From: Catonia carolina
Lineage: Eukaryota; Arthropoda; Insecta; Hemiptera; Achilidae
Length of the DNA: 64,000 bases
NCBI GenBank assembly: GCA_035578175.1
Contig: JAQMRL010000001.1
Coordinates: 437,756,639-437,820,638, forward strand
Direction of reading: 5' to 3'
The translations under genes and the position numbers were made by a program. A model generated the notes under the pieces. The model was not told the origin of the DNA and did not search any database. It saw nothing but the letters and a program-made list of their open reading frames with translations. How positions within the stretch are numbered: the first letter of the stretch is position 1; each line of letters begins with the position of its first letter. Shown in pieces: positions 21,723 through 32,416 of the stretch.

Positions 21723-21963
21723 TCGTGAGACAAACTTTTTTTTCGGTGTATAAAAACACTCAGTAGTTGCTGGTAATGAACTAGCTATTGCTACTTTAAG
21801 TGGAGTCCTACTTCCTATACAACTCAATGTTAACTTTTTTTTACACATTTGTTGAAACCTGTAAAAGATATAACTTCATTCTTTTCTTTTATAAATCTGT
21901 ATTTTCTTTTACTTTCTAACATGAATTTTTATTGATATGGCTTAACTGGAACCAGGATTATAA

Positions 21964-22045
21964 AAGCCGGCCCGTGGTATACAGTTCAACACAACTGACT
22001 TCTACGCAAGGGGGCCCGGGTTCGATTTCTAGTAAGACAGAAAAT
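21964..22045 (+). mobile_element. tRNA-like SINE head fragment
   Basis: GGCCCGTGGTATACAG (A-box region) and CGGGTTCGATTTCTAG (B box), followed directly by a HINE fragment. The body and tail are lost, so the SINE family is unknown. Confidence 0.5.
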
Positions 22046-22048
22046 AAA

Positions 22049-22397
22049 ACGTGTGAAAAATCGATTTGTTTTAATATTTCGGCTTTAGTACGCATTTTAC
22101 GACAAAAGTGTATATAATAAAATTTATAGAAAATTAAGAGATCTACAACTTTTATTTAGAGAATTTTTCTCTACAGAGCCTAGTTTAGCGTGAAAGTATG
22201 ATTTTCGGTGTTTTTAAGCTCAACTGAGTTCGATTTTCATTTTGCATCATTCACTCATGATTAAAATAAGGTTATGTTTTTGAGGTTAGTCTTTTGTTTA
22301 TTTCTAATATTTTATTAAGTTAATAATGTTAGGTTTATTGTTAATTATTTGCATTGGCAAGAGAAAGTTGTGTGAGTGTTTCACACCAGATTTTTAC
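22049..22397 (+). mobile_element. HINE 3' fragment
   Basis: The last ~350 bases of the family, ending with the hairpin and CAGATTTTT. It is 5'-truncated at the tRNA-like head. Confidence 0.9.
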
Positions 22398-22419
22398 TGC
22401 ACCGTAACATTATCTATAT

Positions 22420-23003
22420 GTAAATTTACCTCGATTTAACGAATAAGTACCTTAATATAACGAAATAGTGTTATGGAATAAGCACGAAGTGTCACGCTGT
22501 ATTATGGTTTGTTTCTCTGTGAGTTTTAAGGTAGATTCTTTTGATTTCCGTACCTGAATTGCACCTGTTTACAAGCACAACGCATTCTTAAATATATGTA
22601 AGAATGAAAAGTTATTTTTATTCAGTTCCTTAATAGTGTAACCCGAATTTCTTACTTGTATAAATACAGTATTCAGAATACAGTATTAAGCTACAAATGA
22701 ATTTCAGTTGTTTTTAATTGTAGCCAAGATCTATGTACGAGGTAATTTCCTACTTGAAATCAATACATTTTTTTTTGTACTATTATTAACCGTAATTTCG
22801 TAAAACATGATCTATAAAAAAATTAATTCACCAGTTAAGACGTGTCTATTAAGAAAACTGTATTTAATTCATCATACAACGTGAAAAAAATTCGTTAATA
22901 AAAATTAGCTTGAAAATTCGTGTTACTTCGATATATCGAATACCTCGATTTAACTAATTTTTTCCCAGGATTCTCGATTTCGTTATATTGAAGTTCGACT
23001 GTA
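22420..23003. mobile_element. Pogo-like relic
   Basis: CTCGATTTCGTTATATTGAA to GTTCGACTG followed by TA at the right resembles a pogo-type terminus. CCTCGATTTAACGAA at about 22429 is a weak inverted counterpart. The left boundary is uncertain, and no coding is left. Confidence 0.35.
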
Positions 23004-23117
23004 TAATATCTAAATACTGTGAAGTTCTGTGGACTGTTACCAAAACAGCTTTGGAAATATAGACCTATTGAAAGAAGTGTCAAGCACTGGATGAAGGGTT
23101 GGGAACCCCAATTTAAT

Positions 23118-23295
23118 GGTCTTCTCTTCTTCTTACTATTAAGAATTAGGCATAAGCCTGTTCCGAACTCACAAACCATCCTGTACTTCTACACAAACAC
23201 GAGACATTCCAACCCGTTCATCTCGACTACTGCCATCTTCTTCGAGGTCTTCTCACCTCCCTTCTTCCAACTGGAACATATTCCGTCAATTTTAA
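23118..23295 (-). mobile_element. LINE 3' end, copy a
   Basis: A CTTCTTCTTACTA tail followed by AAGAATTAGGCATAAGCCTG, the 3' UTR hairpin region also seen at 16885, 23485 and 36920, then the end of the coding region in antisense. Close relative of the copy at 23455. Confidence 0.7.
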
Positions 23296-23296
23296 A

Positions 23297-23450
23297 GGCC
23301 TATACGTTTAATAAAACTTATAGGAAATTAAGAAACCTACAACTTTAATTTTAAACATTGTTCTCTACAAAGCCTAGTTAAGAGGCACATACTGATTTTT
23401 TTTAAATTTTATGTCGAACAGAGGTTGATTTTCCTATAGTGTCATTCTCT
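23297..23450 (+). mobile_element. HINE fragment, diverged
   Basis: GAAATTAAGAAACCTACAAC, TTCTCTACAAAGCCTAGTT and GGTTGATTTTCCTATAGTG align with the 3' third of HINE but are more diverged than other copies. Sandwiched between two LINE 3' ends. Confidence 0.6.
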
Positions 23451-23454
23451 CTCT

Positions 23455-23712
23455 TCTTCTTCTTCTTCTTCTTACTATCAAGGATTAGGCATAAGCCTGT
23501 TTCGAACTCACAAACCATCCTGTACATCCACACAAACACGAGACACTCCAGCCCGTACATCTCAACTACTGCTATCTTCTTCGAGGTCTTCCCACCTCCT
23601 TTCTTCCAACTGGAACATATTCCGTCACTTTTAGAGGTATTCTCTCCTCTGGCATCCGTTCCAAATGTTGCCTCCGTTGATTCCGGTACTCCTTCACTCT
23701 TTCATTCAAGCT
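23455..23712 (-). mobile_element. LINE 3' end, copy b
   Basis: Same LINE tail as 23118-23295, about 90% alike by eye, with a (CTT)n end and the AGGCATAAGCCT hairpin. It retains more coding sequence upstream. Confidence 0.7.
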
Positions 23713-24057
23713 AAATACAATTTAATGATAAACCTTATAAAAATAAATTTTAATGGTAAATAAATACAATTTAATGGTAATTCTTTAAAACCGAACAGGC
23801 TACATGGTCTAATCTGTATCCACAAATATCAATTTTCTTAAGCAGGTTATTTTCACTGAACTCCAAGATCCTGAATAATAATGTATATTATTGTATTAGA
23901 ATATAAATTATAACGTTTTAAATAATTTTATTTAAATGTAAATGATATCTTACTATTTGACAAGATGTCTTGGCTAACGCTCAAGGAAAATTTACAGAAT
24001 TTTGTGGGAGTTTTTGTTGGTTTAACCCGTTGTGCTCTCTTTTAATATATATACATT
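23713..24057. other. AT-rich, nothing recognised
   Basis: AATACAATTTAATGGTAA is repeated locally; no other structure. Confidence 0.4.
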
Positions 24058-24321
24058 GTGGCTCAAAACGGTTTTGGATCATACATTTTTTGAATTCGGG
24101 CTCTGATAAAATTTATTAAATCTCTATAAAGATGCTATGTTCATCGTGGCTCAAAACAGTTTTGGATCATACATTTTTTTAATTCGGGCTCTAATAAAAT
24201 TTATTAAATCTCTATAAAGACGTTATGTTCATCGTGGCTCAAAACGGTATTGGATCATACATTTTTTGAATTCGGGCTCTGATAAAATTTATTAAATCTC
24301 TTTAAAGACATTATGTTCACG
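24058..24321 (+). repeat. 88-bp tandem repeat, three units
   Basis: Units start GTGGCTCAAAACGGTTTTGG at 24058, 24146 and 24234 and differ at only a few positions. Each contains the near-palindrome CAAAACGGTTTTG. Not related to the other arrays in the window. Confidence 0.92.
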
Positions 24322-24814
24322 TATGAAATTGCTACGTAGTATTTTCATTTCCGTTGTTAACGTATAACTTTTGTTAAAAGATAAAAACGATTTTATTGGC
24401 TAAAATGTTTATTTATTTATTTTAGTTAATTAGTTAATAAAGTAGTTATTTGGTACAATTTTCAATATAAACTCTAATAAAAATAGTCGTTAAAACCCGT
24501 AATATTATGTTAACTTTCTATTTATGAACAGCCAAATTTATTACCTAGTTCAAGGCCGTTGGTACTTTTCCCTATCGTAGATTCGGATGCAGTTTTTTCT
24601 TTCTTTAGTGTAAAGGATCAATGCCCTCCTCCCAGTAGCGTGATGTTAAATAGAATCTGAACGAGAAAAGTGAAGATGTTTTACTTTCTCTGTCATCTTG
24701 CTACTTAACTATTCTTTTCACGTTCTTTCTCTAAAACATGAAGATATTTTTTTTATTTATCCATACACATATATAATATTGAATTTGTGTTTATAAAAAT
24801 AATTATAATAATAG
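24322..24814. other. No recognised feature
   Basis: AT-rich spacer up to the LINE. No coding or repeat signal. Confidence 0.4.
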
Positions 24815-25590
24815 CCGTAGTATATAGTAGTATTAGCCGAGACAAAGAAAGAACTAGAGGATGCCTTAAATGGAATGGATGAGATCTTGAGAAAGGATTA
24901 TTACTTCATGAAAATTAATAAGAACAAAACGAAAGTGTTGTGCAGCAGCAAGAGTGGTTTAGAAGAGATGGGAAATTTAAAAGTAGGCAATGAAAACATG
25001 CAGGAAGTTGGGGAGTTCTGCTATCTAGGGAGTAAAATAACAAAGGACGGTAGAAGCGCAAGTGATATCAAAAGTAGAATCGCTCAAGCTAGAAAAGCCT
25101 TTGAAATGAAAAACAGCTTACTGACTACAAACATTGATTTACAGATTAGGAAAAATTTCTTAAAACATTATGTTTGGAGTGTAGCATTATACGGAAGTGA
25201 AACGTGGGTGATAGGGGCTGTAGAAAAGAAGAGGATAGAAGCTTTTGAAATGTGGTGTTATAGGAAAATGTTAAAGATTAGGTGGGTGGACAAAATAAGT
25301 AATTTAGAGGTTCTTAGGTGAGTGGATGAAAAAAGAAGTATATGGAAGCATCTTACCAAAAGAAGGGATAGGCTAGTAGGGCATATCCTAAGACATCCAG
25401 GTATTGGGCTATTAATAATGGAGGGTAATATTGAGGGAGTAAATTTTAGAGGGAGGCAAAGATTAGAATATATAAAGCAAATTACAAAAGATGTAGGATG
25501 TTACAGGGATGTAGATATGAAACAGAAAAAGATAGAACAGGTTGGAGAACTGCATCAAACCAGTCAAGAGACTGATGACAAAAAAAAAAT
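24815..25590 (+). pseudogene. LINE ORF2 3' third, truncated just after RT active site
   Basis: The open frame begins about 24815 with IVVLAETKKELEDAL, which in complete LINE reverse transcriptases follows directly on the catalytic YADD box, so the copy is cut there. It continues with MKINKNKTKVL, FCYLGSKITKDGR, LYGSETW, EAFEMWCYRKML, EVLR, and then (after an in-frame TGA at 25319-25321) RLVGHILRHPG and YIKQITKDVG. The sister copy at 34571-34985 has CGA, an arginine codon, at the TGA. A-rich 3' end abuts SINE-B. Confidence 0.85.
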
Positions 25591-25591
25591 A

Positions 25592-26618
25592 GCCGGCTGT
25601 ATTGGCGTAGTTGGTAGCGTGCTCGCCTCTCATCATGCGGTTGTGGGTTTGAATCCCACTAAGGCAGCGGTTCCCAACGTTTTTTTCTCCCGTACCCCTT
25701 GGTGAATCTTTAACTAAAATTGTACCCCGAAAAATGTAACATCACTGTAACTACAATACTTCACTAAGTAGGGGCTATTTAATCACTAGCTAATCTCTAA
25801 TCTATTTGCATATTTTCATATGTTTTTTATTTATTTCCAAATATTTTGCATAATGTAAATTTTTTTTTTATAATCATAATGGTATTTTTCTGTGAGTATA
25901 CGTTGGTTAGTTTCTAAATACTCCAAAATATAACTTACACTTGTACGTTTTATTATGTGTTCAAATTAAGATATAAATTTAAACCAAGGAAAATGAAATT
26001 TAACACAAGCATTTAAAATATATATTTTATTGAAAACTGAAAATTTCTTGTATGGTGTTAATTTTACATCCAAATACTAATGACAGAGTTATAATAATTA
26101 TAGTTTTTTCTAATCTAAGACAAGACAGATTAGTTTTAAACTTTGAAAAAAACTCACGGTGAATACAAAATTCTTTTAATATTTGTAAATACAAAATCTA
26201 GCATGAAAATTGTGATGTATTGAAACTAAATTATTAGTCCAGGAAACGACTTCAGAACTCTTTTTTAGTGTGACCCTTAAGGGTGTTTTGTTGCACTTAA
26301 TTGTTTGAAATCAGCTTCAAATGTAGACAAATAAAGCCTTAGATCTGGGCTTGCATTAAGCTTGTCCGTACAATAACCCCACTAAGTTACTCAGAAAAAC
26401 AACGTCCACCATTGCTCTTTATTTTTGGCGTACTCCTAACCGGTTCGTCGCGTACCCCCAAGGGGTACGCGTACCCCGGGTTGGGAACCGCTGCACTAAG
26501 GCATGGCATATTTTCGTACGTTACAAATACTAATTTCATTCTCTCACAGTTACACCCTGACGTCGTCGCTAATGACCGTTGCAGTTGATGCGACGTTAAA
26601 TAAATAAATAAAAAAAAA
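25592..26618 (+). mobile_element. SINE-B1 copy split by a hAT MITE
   Basis: Head GCCGGCTGTATTGGCGTAG to AATCCCACTAAGG (25592-25664), then an 829-bp insertion, then CATGGCATATTTTCGTACG body and T1 tail ending TTAAATAAATAAATAAA plus A run. The two parts align continuously with other SINE-B1 copies. Confidence 0.92.
25665..26493. mobile_element. hAT MITE with exact 8-bp TSD
   Basis: The ends CAGCGGTTCCCAAC and GTTGGGAACCGCTG are perfect inverted repeats flanked by CACTAAGG at 25657-25664 and 26494-26501. Subterminal GTACCCC motifs are repeated. The 829-bp interior is AT-rich without a transposase frame. TIR sequence and 8-bp duplication are both diagnostic of the hAT superfamily. Confidence 0.95.
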
Positions 26619-26671
26619 GAATTATAATAAATTTACTTTTCATAGGGTTGATTTATATCAGAAAAAATAAT

Positions 26672-27066
26672 GTTGTTGTTTAGGTCAACAGCCGAAAGGC
26701 TGGTTTGAACCTCTAGAGGTTTTACTAAGTAAAACGAGGAGTGAGGTGGTTTACCATTGCCTTCCTCACTGAGTGGAAAAGTACGCTTATCAGCATGCCG
26801 GGCCCTCTGAAAAGCACATATTTTCCACTCTGCAAATGACACTTTCACTTCATTCACCACAGGGTCTGGCTGTATAATGAAATCCATTACTTTCAGAGGA
26901 GATAACTCTGATTAGTGTCTTTTACACCTCTACCTCTTCTGTTCTTAAATGATTCAGTCATCTAATTGGCTGACCATTTGATAAGAAACAGAACTATTTA
27001 TTTTAGCCCTGCAACGAACAGACTGAGTGTAAATAATTTGACACTCCACCTGTCTATTATGGGCAG
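26672..27066 (-). mobile_element. CAA-SINE copy 3, with TSD
   Basis: Full copy with 12-bp duplication AGAAAAAATAAT at 26660-26671 and 27067-27078. It carries the recurrent internal frame (QPDPVVNEVKVSF...) of about 70 codons. Confidence 0.9.
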
Positions 27067-27718
27067 AGAAAAAATAATATACGACGTTAAATAAATAAAT
27101 TTAAAAAAAAATTATTTTGTTACGACATAATTTACTCTTCACGTACAAATACTATTAATTGCATTTCATTCAGAAAACTGTAGGCCTACTATTAGTATAA
27201 ATTTTACGTTTTGTTAGTTATTTCCTTGAAATTAAATATTCATTTTTACTGAAGACTAATCTTATCACACGGTGATTATATGCTCATTACGTACGCGGTA
27301 CAGTGATATGAATCACTCTGTAAACCACATTTTATATTTTCTATCGCATAAACGATAAAGTACAGTTTACTACAGACCACAGTAATAAAATACTACAGCT
27401 GTTATTTCTTTCATAGTATAGCGTTACTTAGACTATCATAACAGTAAATTTTAAGCTTGCTGCATCATTTTTACTAACACGAGGAATTTATTACTTTAGT
27501 TACATTAGATAGAAATAATACATAGTTTATAATAACTTACGCCCCTATATTATTTCGAATCATTAAGAAATCTTAATTTCTAAATTTTCAAAAGACTTTA
27601 CAGTAAAATTCGGTTATAACAAATTCTGTCGTAACCAAAATTCGGTAACAACGAATAAAAACAGAAAATTCGGTTGCTTTTATATTTTATTAAAAAAATT
27701 TAAAGTCTGATAATATAA

Positions 27719-28472
27719 CGAAAAATCTGGAGTGAAACACTCACACAACTTTCTCTTGCCAATGCAAATAATTAACAATAACTTAACATTAGTAATAAAA
27801 CATTAGAAATAAACAAAAACTAACCTCAACAAACATAACCTAATTTTAATCATGAGTGAAAGACGGAAAATGAAAATCTACCTCAGTGTGGCTTAAAAAT
27901 ACGGATAATCGCTCTTTCATGCTGTAGATCTTTTAATTTCCTATAAATTTTATTATATACACTTTTGTCGTAAAATGCATACTAAGGCCGAAATCTGAAA
28001 AAAATCGATTTTTCACACGTTTTCGTGAGAAAAACAGAAAATCGGTAATTGCTGCTAAAATAAACGTTATACAAAAAAAAATGTTTGAAATAAAAGTTGT
28101 AGGATTTTAAATTCTCTACATTTTTTATTATATAAAGTTTTGCCCTAAAATGCATATTAAAGCCGTAATCTTAAAAAAAACCAACGTTTTTACGTGAAAA
28201 CAGCTTCACCAAGAATTTCAACAAACATGGCGCCTACCCTATCTTGTAGAGCATAAAAAATTTAGTAAATCAGGTGATTTTTAAAAAAAATCGTAGGACC
28301 AGTCTTTGAGAAAATCGCAAAAAAGTGAAAAATTACACGAATAAACTACTACTTCCGGTTGACCGATTTTGATGAAAATGTTCGTGTCGGGTCCGGTAGT
28401 AGTATGTAACTAAAGTTTCAAGTTCGTACGATGTTCCGTTCTTGAGATAATCTGTTCATACACAGACACACA

Positions 28473-28512
<40 letters not shown>

Positions 28513-28652
28513 ACACACACAGACCAATCGCTAAAAACATGTTTTTTGGGTTCACGGGTCTAAAAACGTGTAGATCCGGTGAAAACTCGAATTCGAAAAA
28601 TCGACATGAAAACAATACTTTCCTTCCTATATATTCATATAGGCAAGAAAAA
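27719..28652 (-). mobile_element. HINE copy at duplication boundary
   Basis: Complete copy with CA tract (about 28458-28520). Its edges coincide with the end of segment copy 1 and the start of copy 2, and its 5' end is slightly degraded (CAAGAAAAAA). Confidence 0.88.
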
Positions 28653-29090
28653 ATAATGCTACAGCTGTTATTTCTTTCATAGTATAGCGTTGCTTAAACT
28701 ATCATAACAGTAAATTTTAAGCTTGCTGCATCATTTTTACTAACACGAGGAATTTATTACTTTAGTTACATTAGATAGAAATAATACATAGTTTATAATA
28801 ACTTACGCCCCTATATTATTTCGAATCATTAAGAAATCTTAATTTCTAAATTTTCAAAAGACTTATACAGTAAAATTCGGTTATAACAAATTCTGTTGTA
28901 ACCAAAATTCGGTAATAACGAATAAAAACAGAAAATTTGGTTGCTTTTATATGTTATTAATATATTGTAAAGTCTGATAAATATAACGAAAACGGAATCC
29001 AGTCGTAACGAACGAATCCATCTCCTTGAATATTTCTTTGACGATTTTAGGATTAAAAATAACAAACAAACGACTATAGATTTTTTTTTG

Positions 29091-29408
29091 TAAACCCTAA
29101 TTTGTGTACGTTGCAATCTGTTCAATTCAGAACAATAAGCAACCCCATGACCCAATGAGATGAGGATGATGTGTATGACGTGTAAATGAGGTGTAGTCTT
29201 GTACAGACTCAGGTCGACCAGTCCTGAGAGAGTATGGTTAATTAAACACCAACTATCAAAGTACACCGGTAACCACTGTCTAGTATTCAAATCCGTATAA
29301 AAGTAACTACCTTTACTAGGATTTGAACCAGGAACCTTCGTCTCCGAAAATCAGCTGTTAAACAGCTGATTTTGGCGACGACTTCACCTCTAGACCAACC
29401 CTGTGGGT
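29091..29408 (-). mobile_element. SINE-A copy
   Basis: Full length with head ending CCAACCCTGTGGG on the plus strand and tail TTTTTTTTTGTAAACC. It lies between segment copies 2 and 3. No clear TSD could be read. Confidence 0.88.
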
Positions 29409-29892
29409 TTAATTGTTACTAATACGAGGAATTTATTACTTTAGTTATATTAGATATAAATAATACAAAGTTTATAATAACTTACGCCTCTGTATTATTT
29501 CGAAACATAAGGAAATCTTAATTTCTAAATCTTCAAAAGACTCATACAGTAAAATTCGGTTATAACAAAGTCTGTTGTAACCAAAATTCGGTAATAACGA
29601 ATAAAAACAGAAAATTTGATTGGTTTTATATTATTAACCCTTTTTTACAGTCACATTGGAGTGAAATAACAAACATAAAAACTATAATTGTTAGCGACTA
29701 CTTTTGATTAAAGAGCTGACTTTTGTGTTTAATTTCGGGAATCACACCATCACGGATTTGTGGTAAGAACTGTGCATACTTGAAAGTTTTTTTAAGACCG
29801 TCGAAATCTGCAGTCATTAGCGATTACTTTGTGTTTTTCTTTACATTGGTACGTTGGGGTGTTATCGATAAACTACAGTATTATCCTGATTA

Positions 29893-29975
29893 CCTTTTTT
29901 GCGCCCGGGAGACTCCAGGAGGAGTATAGGACATGTCGTCAGCCCAGACCTACCGGCAATCGAACCCGCGACCGT
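29893..29975 (-). mobile_element. LINE 3' UTR fragment
   Basis: GGAGACTCCAGGAGGAGTAT and GACATGTCGTCAG match the sequence just downstream of the LINE ORF at 54544-54993 (seen at 54450-54500). The CTGGAGTCTCC(A)G hairpin is shared. Confidence 0.55.
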
Positions 29976-29979
29976 TTTT

Positions 29980-30939
29980 ACTTTCTCTTGCCTATATGAA
30001 TATATAGGAAGGAAAGTATTGTTTTCATGTCGATTTTTCGAAATCGAGTTTTCACCGGATCTATACGTTTTCAGACCCCCTGAACCCAAAAAACATGTTT
30101 TTTGCGATTGGTCTGTGTGTGTGTGTGTGTGTGCGTGTGCGTGTGTGTCTGTGTGTGAATAGAATATCTCAAGAACGGAACATCGTACGAACTTGAAACT
30201 TAAAACTTAAGTTACATACCACTACCGGACCCGACACGAACATTTTCATCAAAATCGGTCAACCGGAAGTAGTAGTTTACTCGTATAATTTTTCACTTTT
30301 TTGCGATTTTCTCAAAAACTGGTCCTACGATTTTTTTTAAAATCGCCTGGTTTACTACATTTTTTATGCTCTACAAGATAGGGTAGGCGCCATGTTTGCT
30401 GAAATTCTGCGTAAGGCTGTTTTTACGTAAAAACATTTTCTTTTTAAGATTGCGGCTTTAATATGCATTTTAGCGCAAAACGTTATATAACAAAAGTTGT
30501 AGAGAATTTAAAATTCTACAACTTTTATTTCAAACATTTTTTTGTATAACGCTTAGTTTAGCGGTAATTTGCAATTTTCTGTTTTTTTCTCACGAAAACT
30601 TGAGAAAAATTGATTTTTTAAACATTTCGGCCTTAGTATGCATTTTACGACAAAAGTGTATATAATTAAATTTATAGAAAATTAAAAGATCTACAACTTT
30701 TATTTAGAGCATTTTTCTCTACAGAGCCTAGTTTAGAGAGAAAGAGTGATTTCCCGTATTTCTAAGCCAAAATGAGGTTGATTTTCATTTTGCGTCTTTC
30801 ACTCATGATTAAAATTAGGTTATGTTTTTTGAGGTTAGTTTTTTGTTTATTTCTTATGGTTTATTACTAATGTTAGGTTTATTGTTAATTATTTTCACTG
30901 GCAAGAGAAAGTTGTGTGAGTGTTTCACACCAGATTTTT
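29980..30939 (+). mobile_element. HINE copy, complete reference
   Basis: The cleanest plus-strand copy. TTTT then ACTTTCTCTTGCCTATATG, GT tract (30112-30157), internal hairpins GTTGTAG/CTACAAC, and 3' end GGCAAGAGAAAGTTGTGTGA through GTTTCACACCAGATTTTT. It lies between T-rich flanks, as expected for insertion at TT. Confidence 0.9.
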
Positions 30940-31149
30940 ATGTCTAGAACAAGTGACGATTTAAACGTTGGTAACCGCTCGGCTGCGGAGTTAGTGTGAA
31001 TGACTTTTAACTTAAAATTCCGGCAATTGGCTGCTGGGCACGTAACATAATAGAGTACTACATAGATATTGTAGCGTATAGGCTCGTTCGGATATAACGA
31101 ACAAATAATGCCGGTCCATTGAATTTCGTTATAACCGAATTTTACTGTA

Positions 31150-32416
31150 TAAAATTCTTTCTTCGCCTCATGGCGAAGAAACCATCTAGTTTCCGTTCCG
31201 ATATCAAAATATTTTTGTTTATCGTTGTATCTTGGTAACATGACTTAATGGCGTTAATAAGATGCTTAGGGTAACCTCTATTATCCATTATTTACCACAA
31301 AGTTATGAACGTATTTCACATTTTCTAGTTGTCGTATATTTGTGTACTGTTGAAAATTTCAAATAAAAGATAAAAAAAAACTATGCCATAGTTTCTGTAT
31401 ATATGTATTAATTTATTTCAACCTTTTACAATACAGTATTTGACTATTTATCTTCAAATTCTTGGTCAAAATACATTCAACATTAATTAAATTAATGTAT
31501 ATCAGAATTTTCTCCATCCCAACCGGGTATTTATTTCTCGTTGTAATAAAAATAATTGTCATAAAAAAGTTTAGTATTTTAAGAACAATAGGCCTACTCA
31601 CAATAGTTTGGTGGATGTGAGATTGTACATTGTGTAACTGCAATCGGCCATACAGCCGGTTTCTTATCTAACTAACGTTATTTTATTTTGCTAGAATGAT
31701 TTGCCAAAAAAAAACCAGTGCCTTATGCGCAAGGTCAAATATGAGTAAAGTGTATTATTTCTTATTTATATCAATCCATTCAAACAATCTTAAAAAAGTG
31801 AAGTCAGCAAATGAAATCATACTGCGTACTTGTGTAATCGGTTAAATTATAGGAATATAATAACATTATTTATTGTTTTGGATTGTGCAGATGGGTACCA
31901 ACTCAATCAAAAATCTTATTTTTGTTGCCTGTAATATTATTGTCGTTAAAAATTGAAAAATATAACATGACCGTACTATCGAATATATTGTGACACTTAT
32001 CGCTAAGGTCCGTTTCGGGATCTAGGTAATTAATTAATTAATACACTAAAGTTTAAAATTACAAGTATTTATTACAACTAAAAGATTTACAAAATAAATA
32101 ATAAACTAATTATACTAATGAAGTAATACAATAAATAACTTAAATAATTGACTTAGTACTACTTACGAACAATTAAACAGAATGCACATACACAAAAACT
32201 GAATACAATGCACATACACAATAAGATAGTACTATAACAATAGTTGACCACTACAATTCCCGGATACGTTAACCTGATGTAACGAACCGATAGCCCTCGC
32301 AGTAAACACTCCCTTGTCAAAGATCAAACGAATACTAACTAACTGACCGCACTTATAAAACATGGGTGTTTTATTAATTCACTACAGTATATTTTATTAA
32401 TCCCCAGTGACATACT
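31150..32416. other. AT-rich, nothing recognised
   Basis: Contains TTAATTAATTAATTAA near 32029 and short A/T repeats. Short frames (76 codons, 31413-31643 minus) show no known motif. Confidence 0.5.

Larger units (their letters stand above)
27391..29640. repeat. Triplicated flank-plus-Tigger-end segment
   Basis: Segments at 27391-27718, about 28656-28988 and 29412-29640 repeat the same single-copy-looking flank (ACACGAGGAATTTATTACTT ...) followed by the same Tigger terminus CAGTAAAATTCGGTTATAAC (27601, 28868, 29547). Copies 1 and 2 are nearly identical; copy 3 is more diverged and shorter. A HINE and a SINE-A lie exactly between copies. Confidence 0.9.
29547..31147. mobile_element. Tigger/pogo-type element hosting a HINE
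   Basis: The left end CAGTAAAATTCGGTTATAAC and right end TTATAACCGAATTTTACTG are near-perfect inverted repeats with TA on both sides (29545-29546, 31148-31149). The interior holds a HINE, an antisense LINE 3' fragment and a T1 SINE-tail relic (about 29787-29822). No transposase remains. Confidence 0.75.

Noticed and set aside
19808..23004. One large pogo element enclosing everything from 19.8 to 23.0 kb
   Set aside because: The proposed outer ends match at only about two thirds of positions, and the inner element 19857-21530 has better ends with TA flanks; not supported enough.
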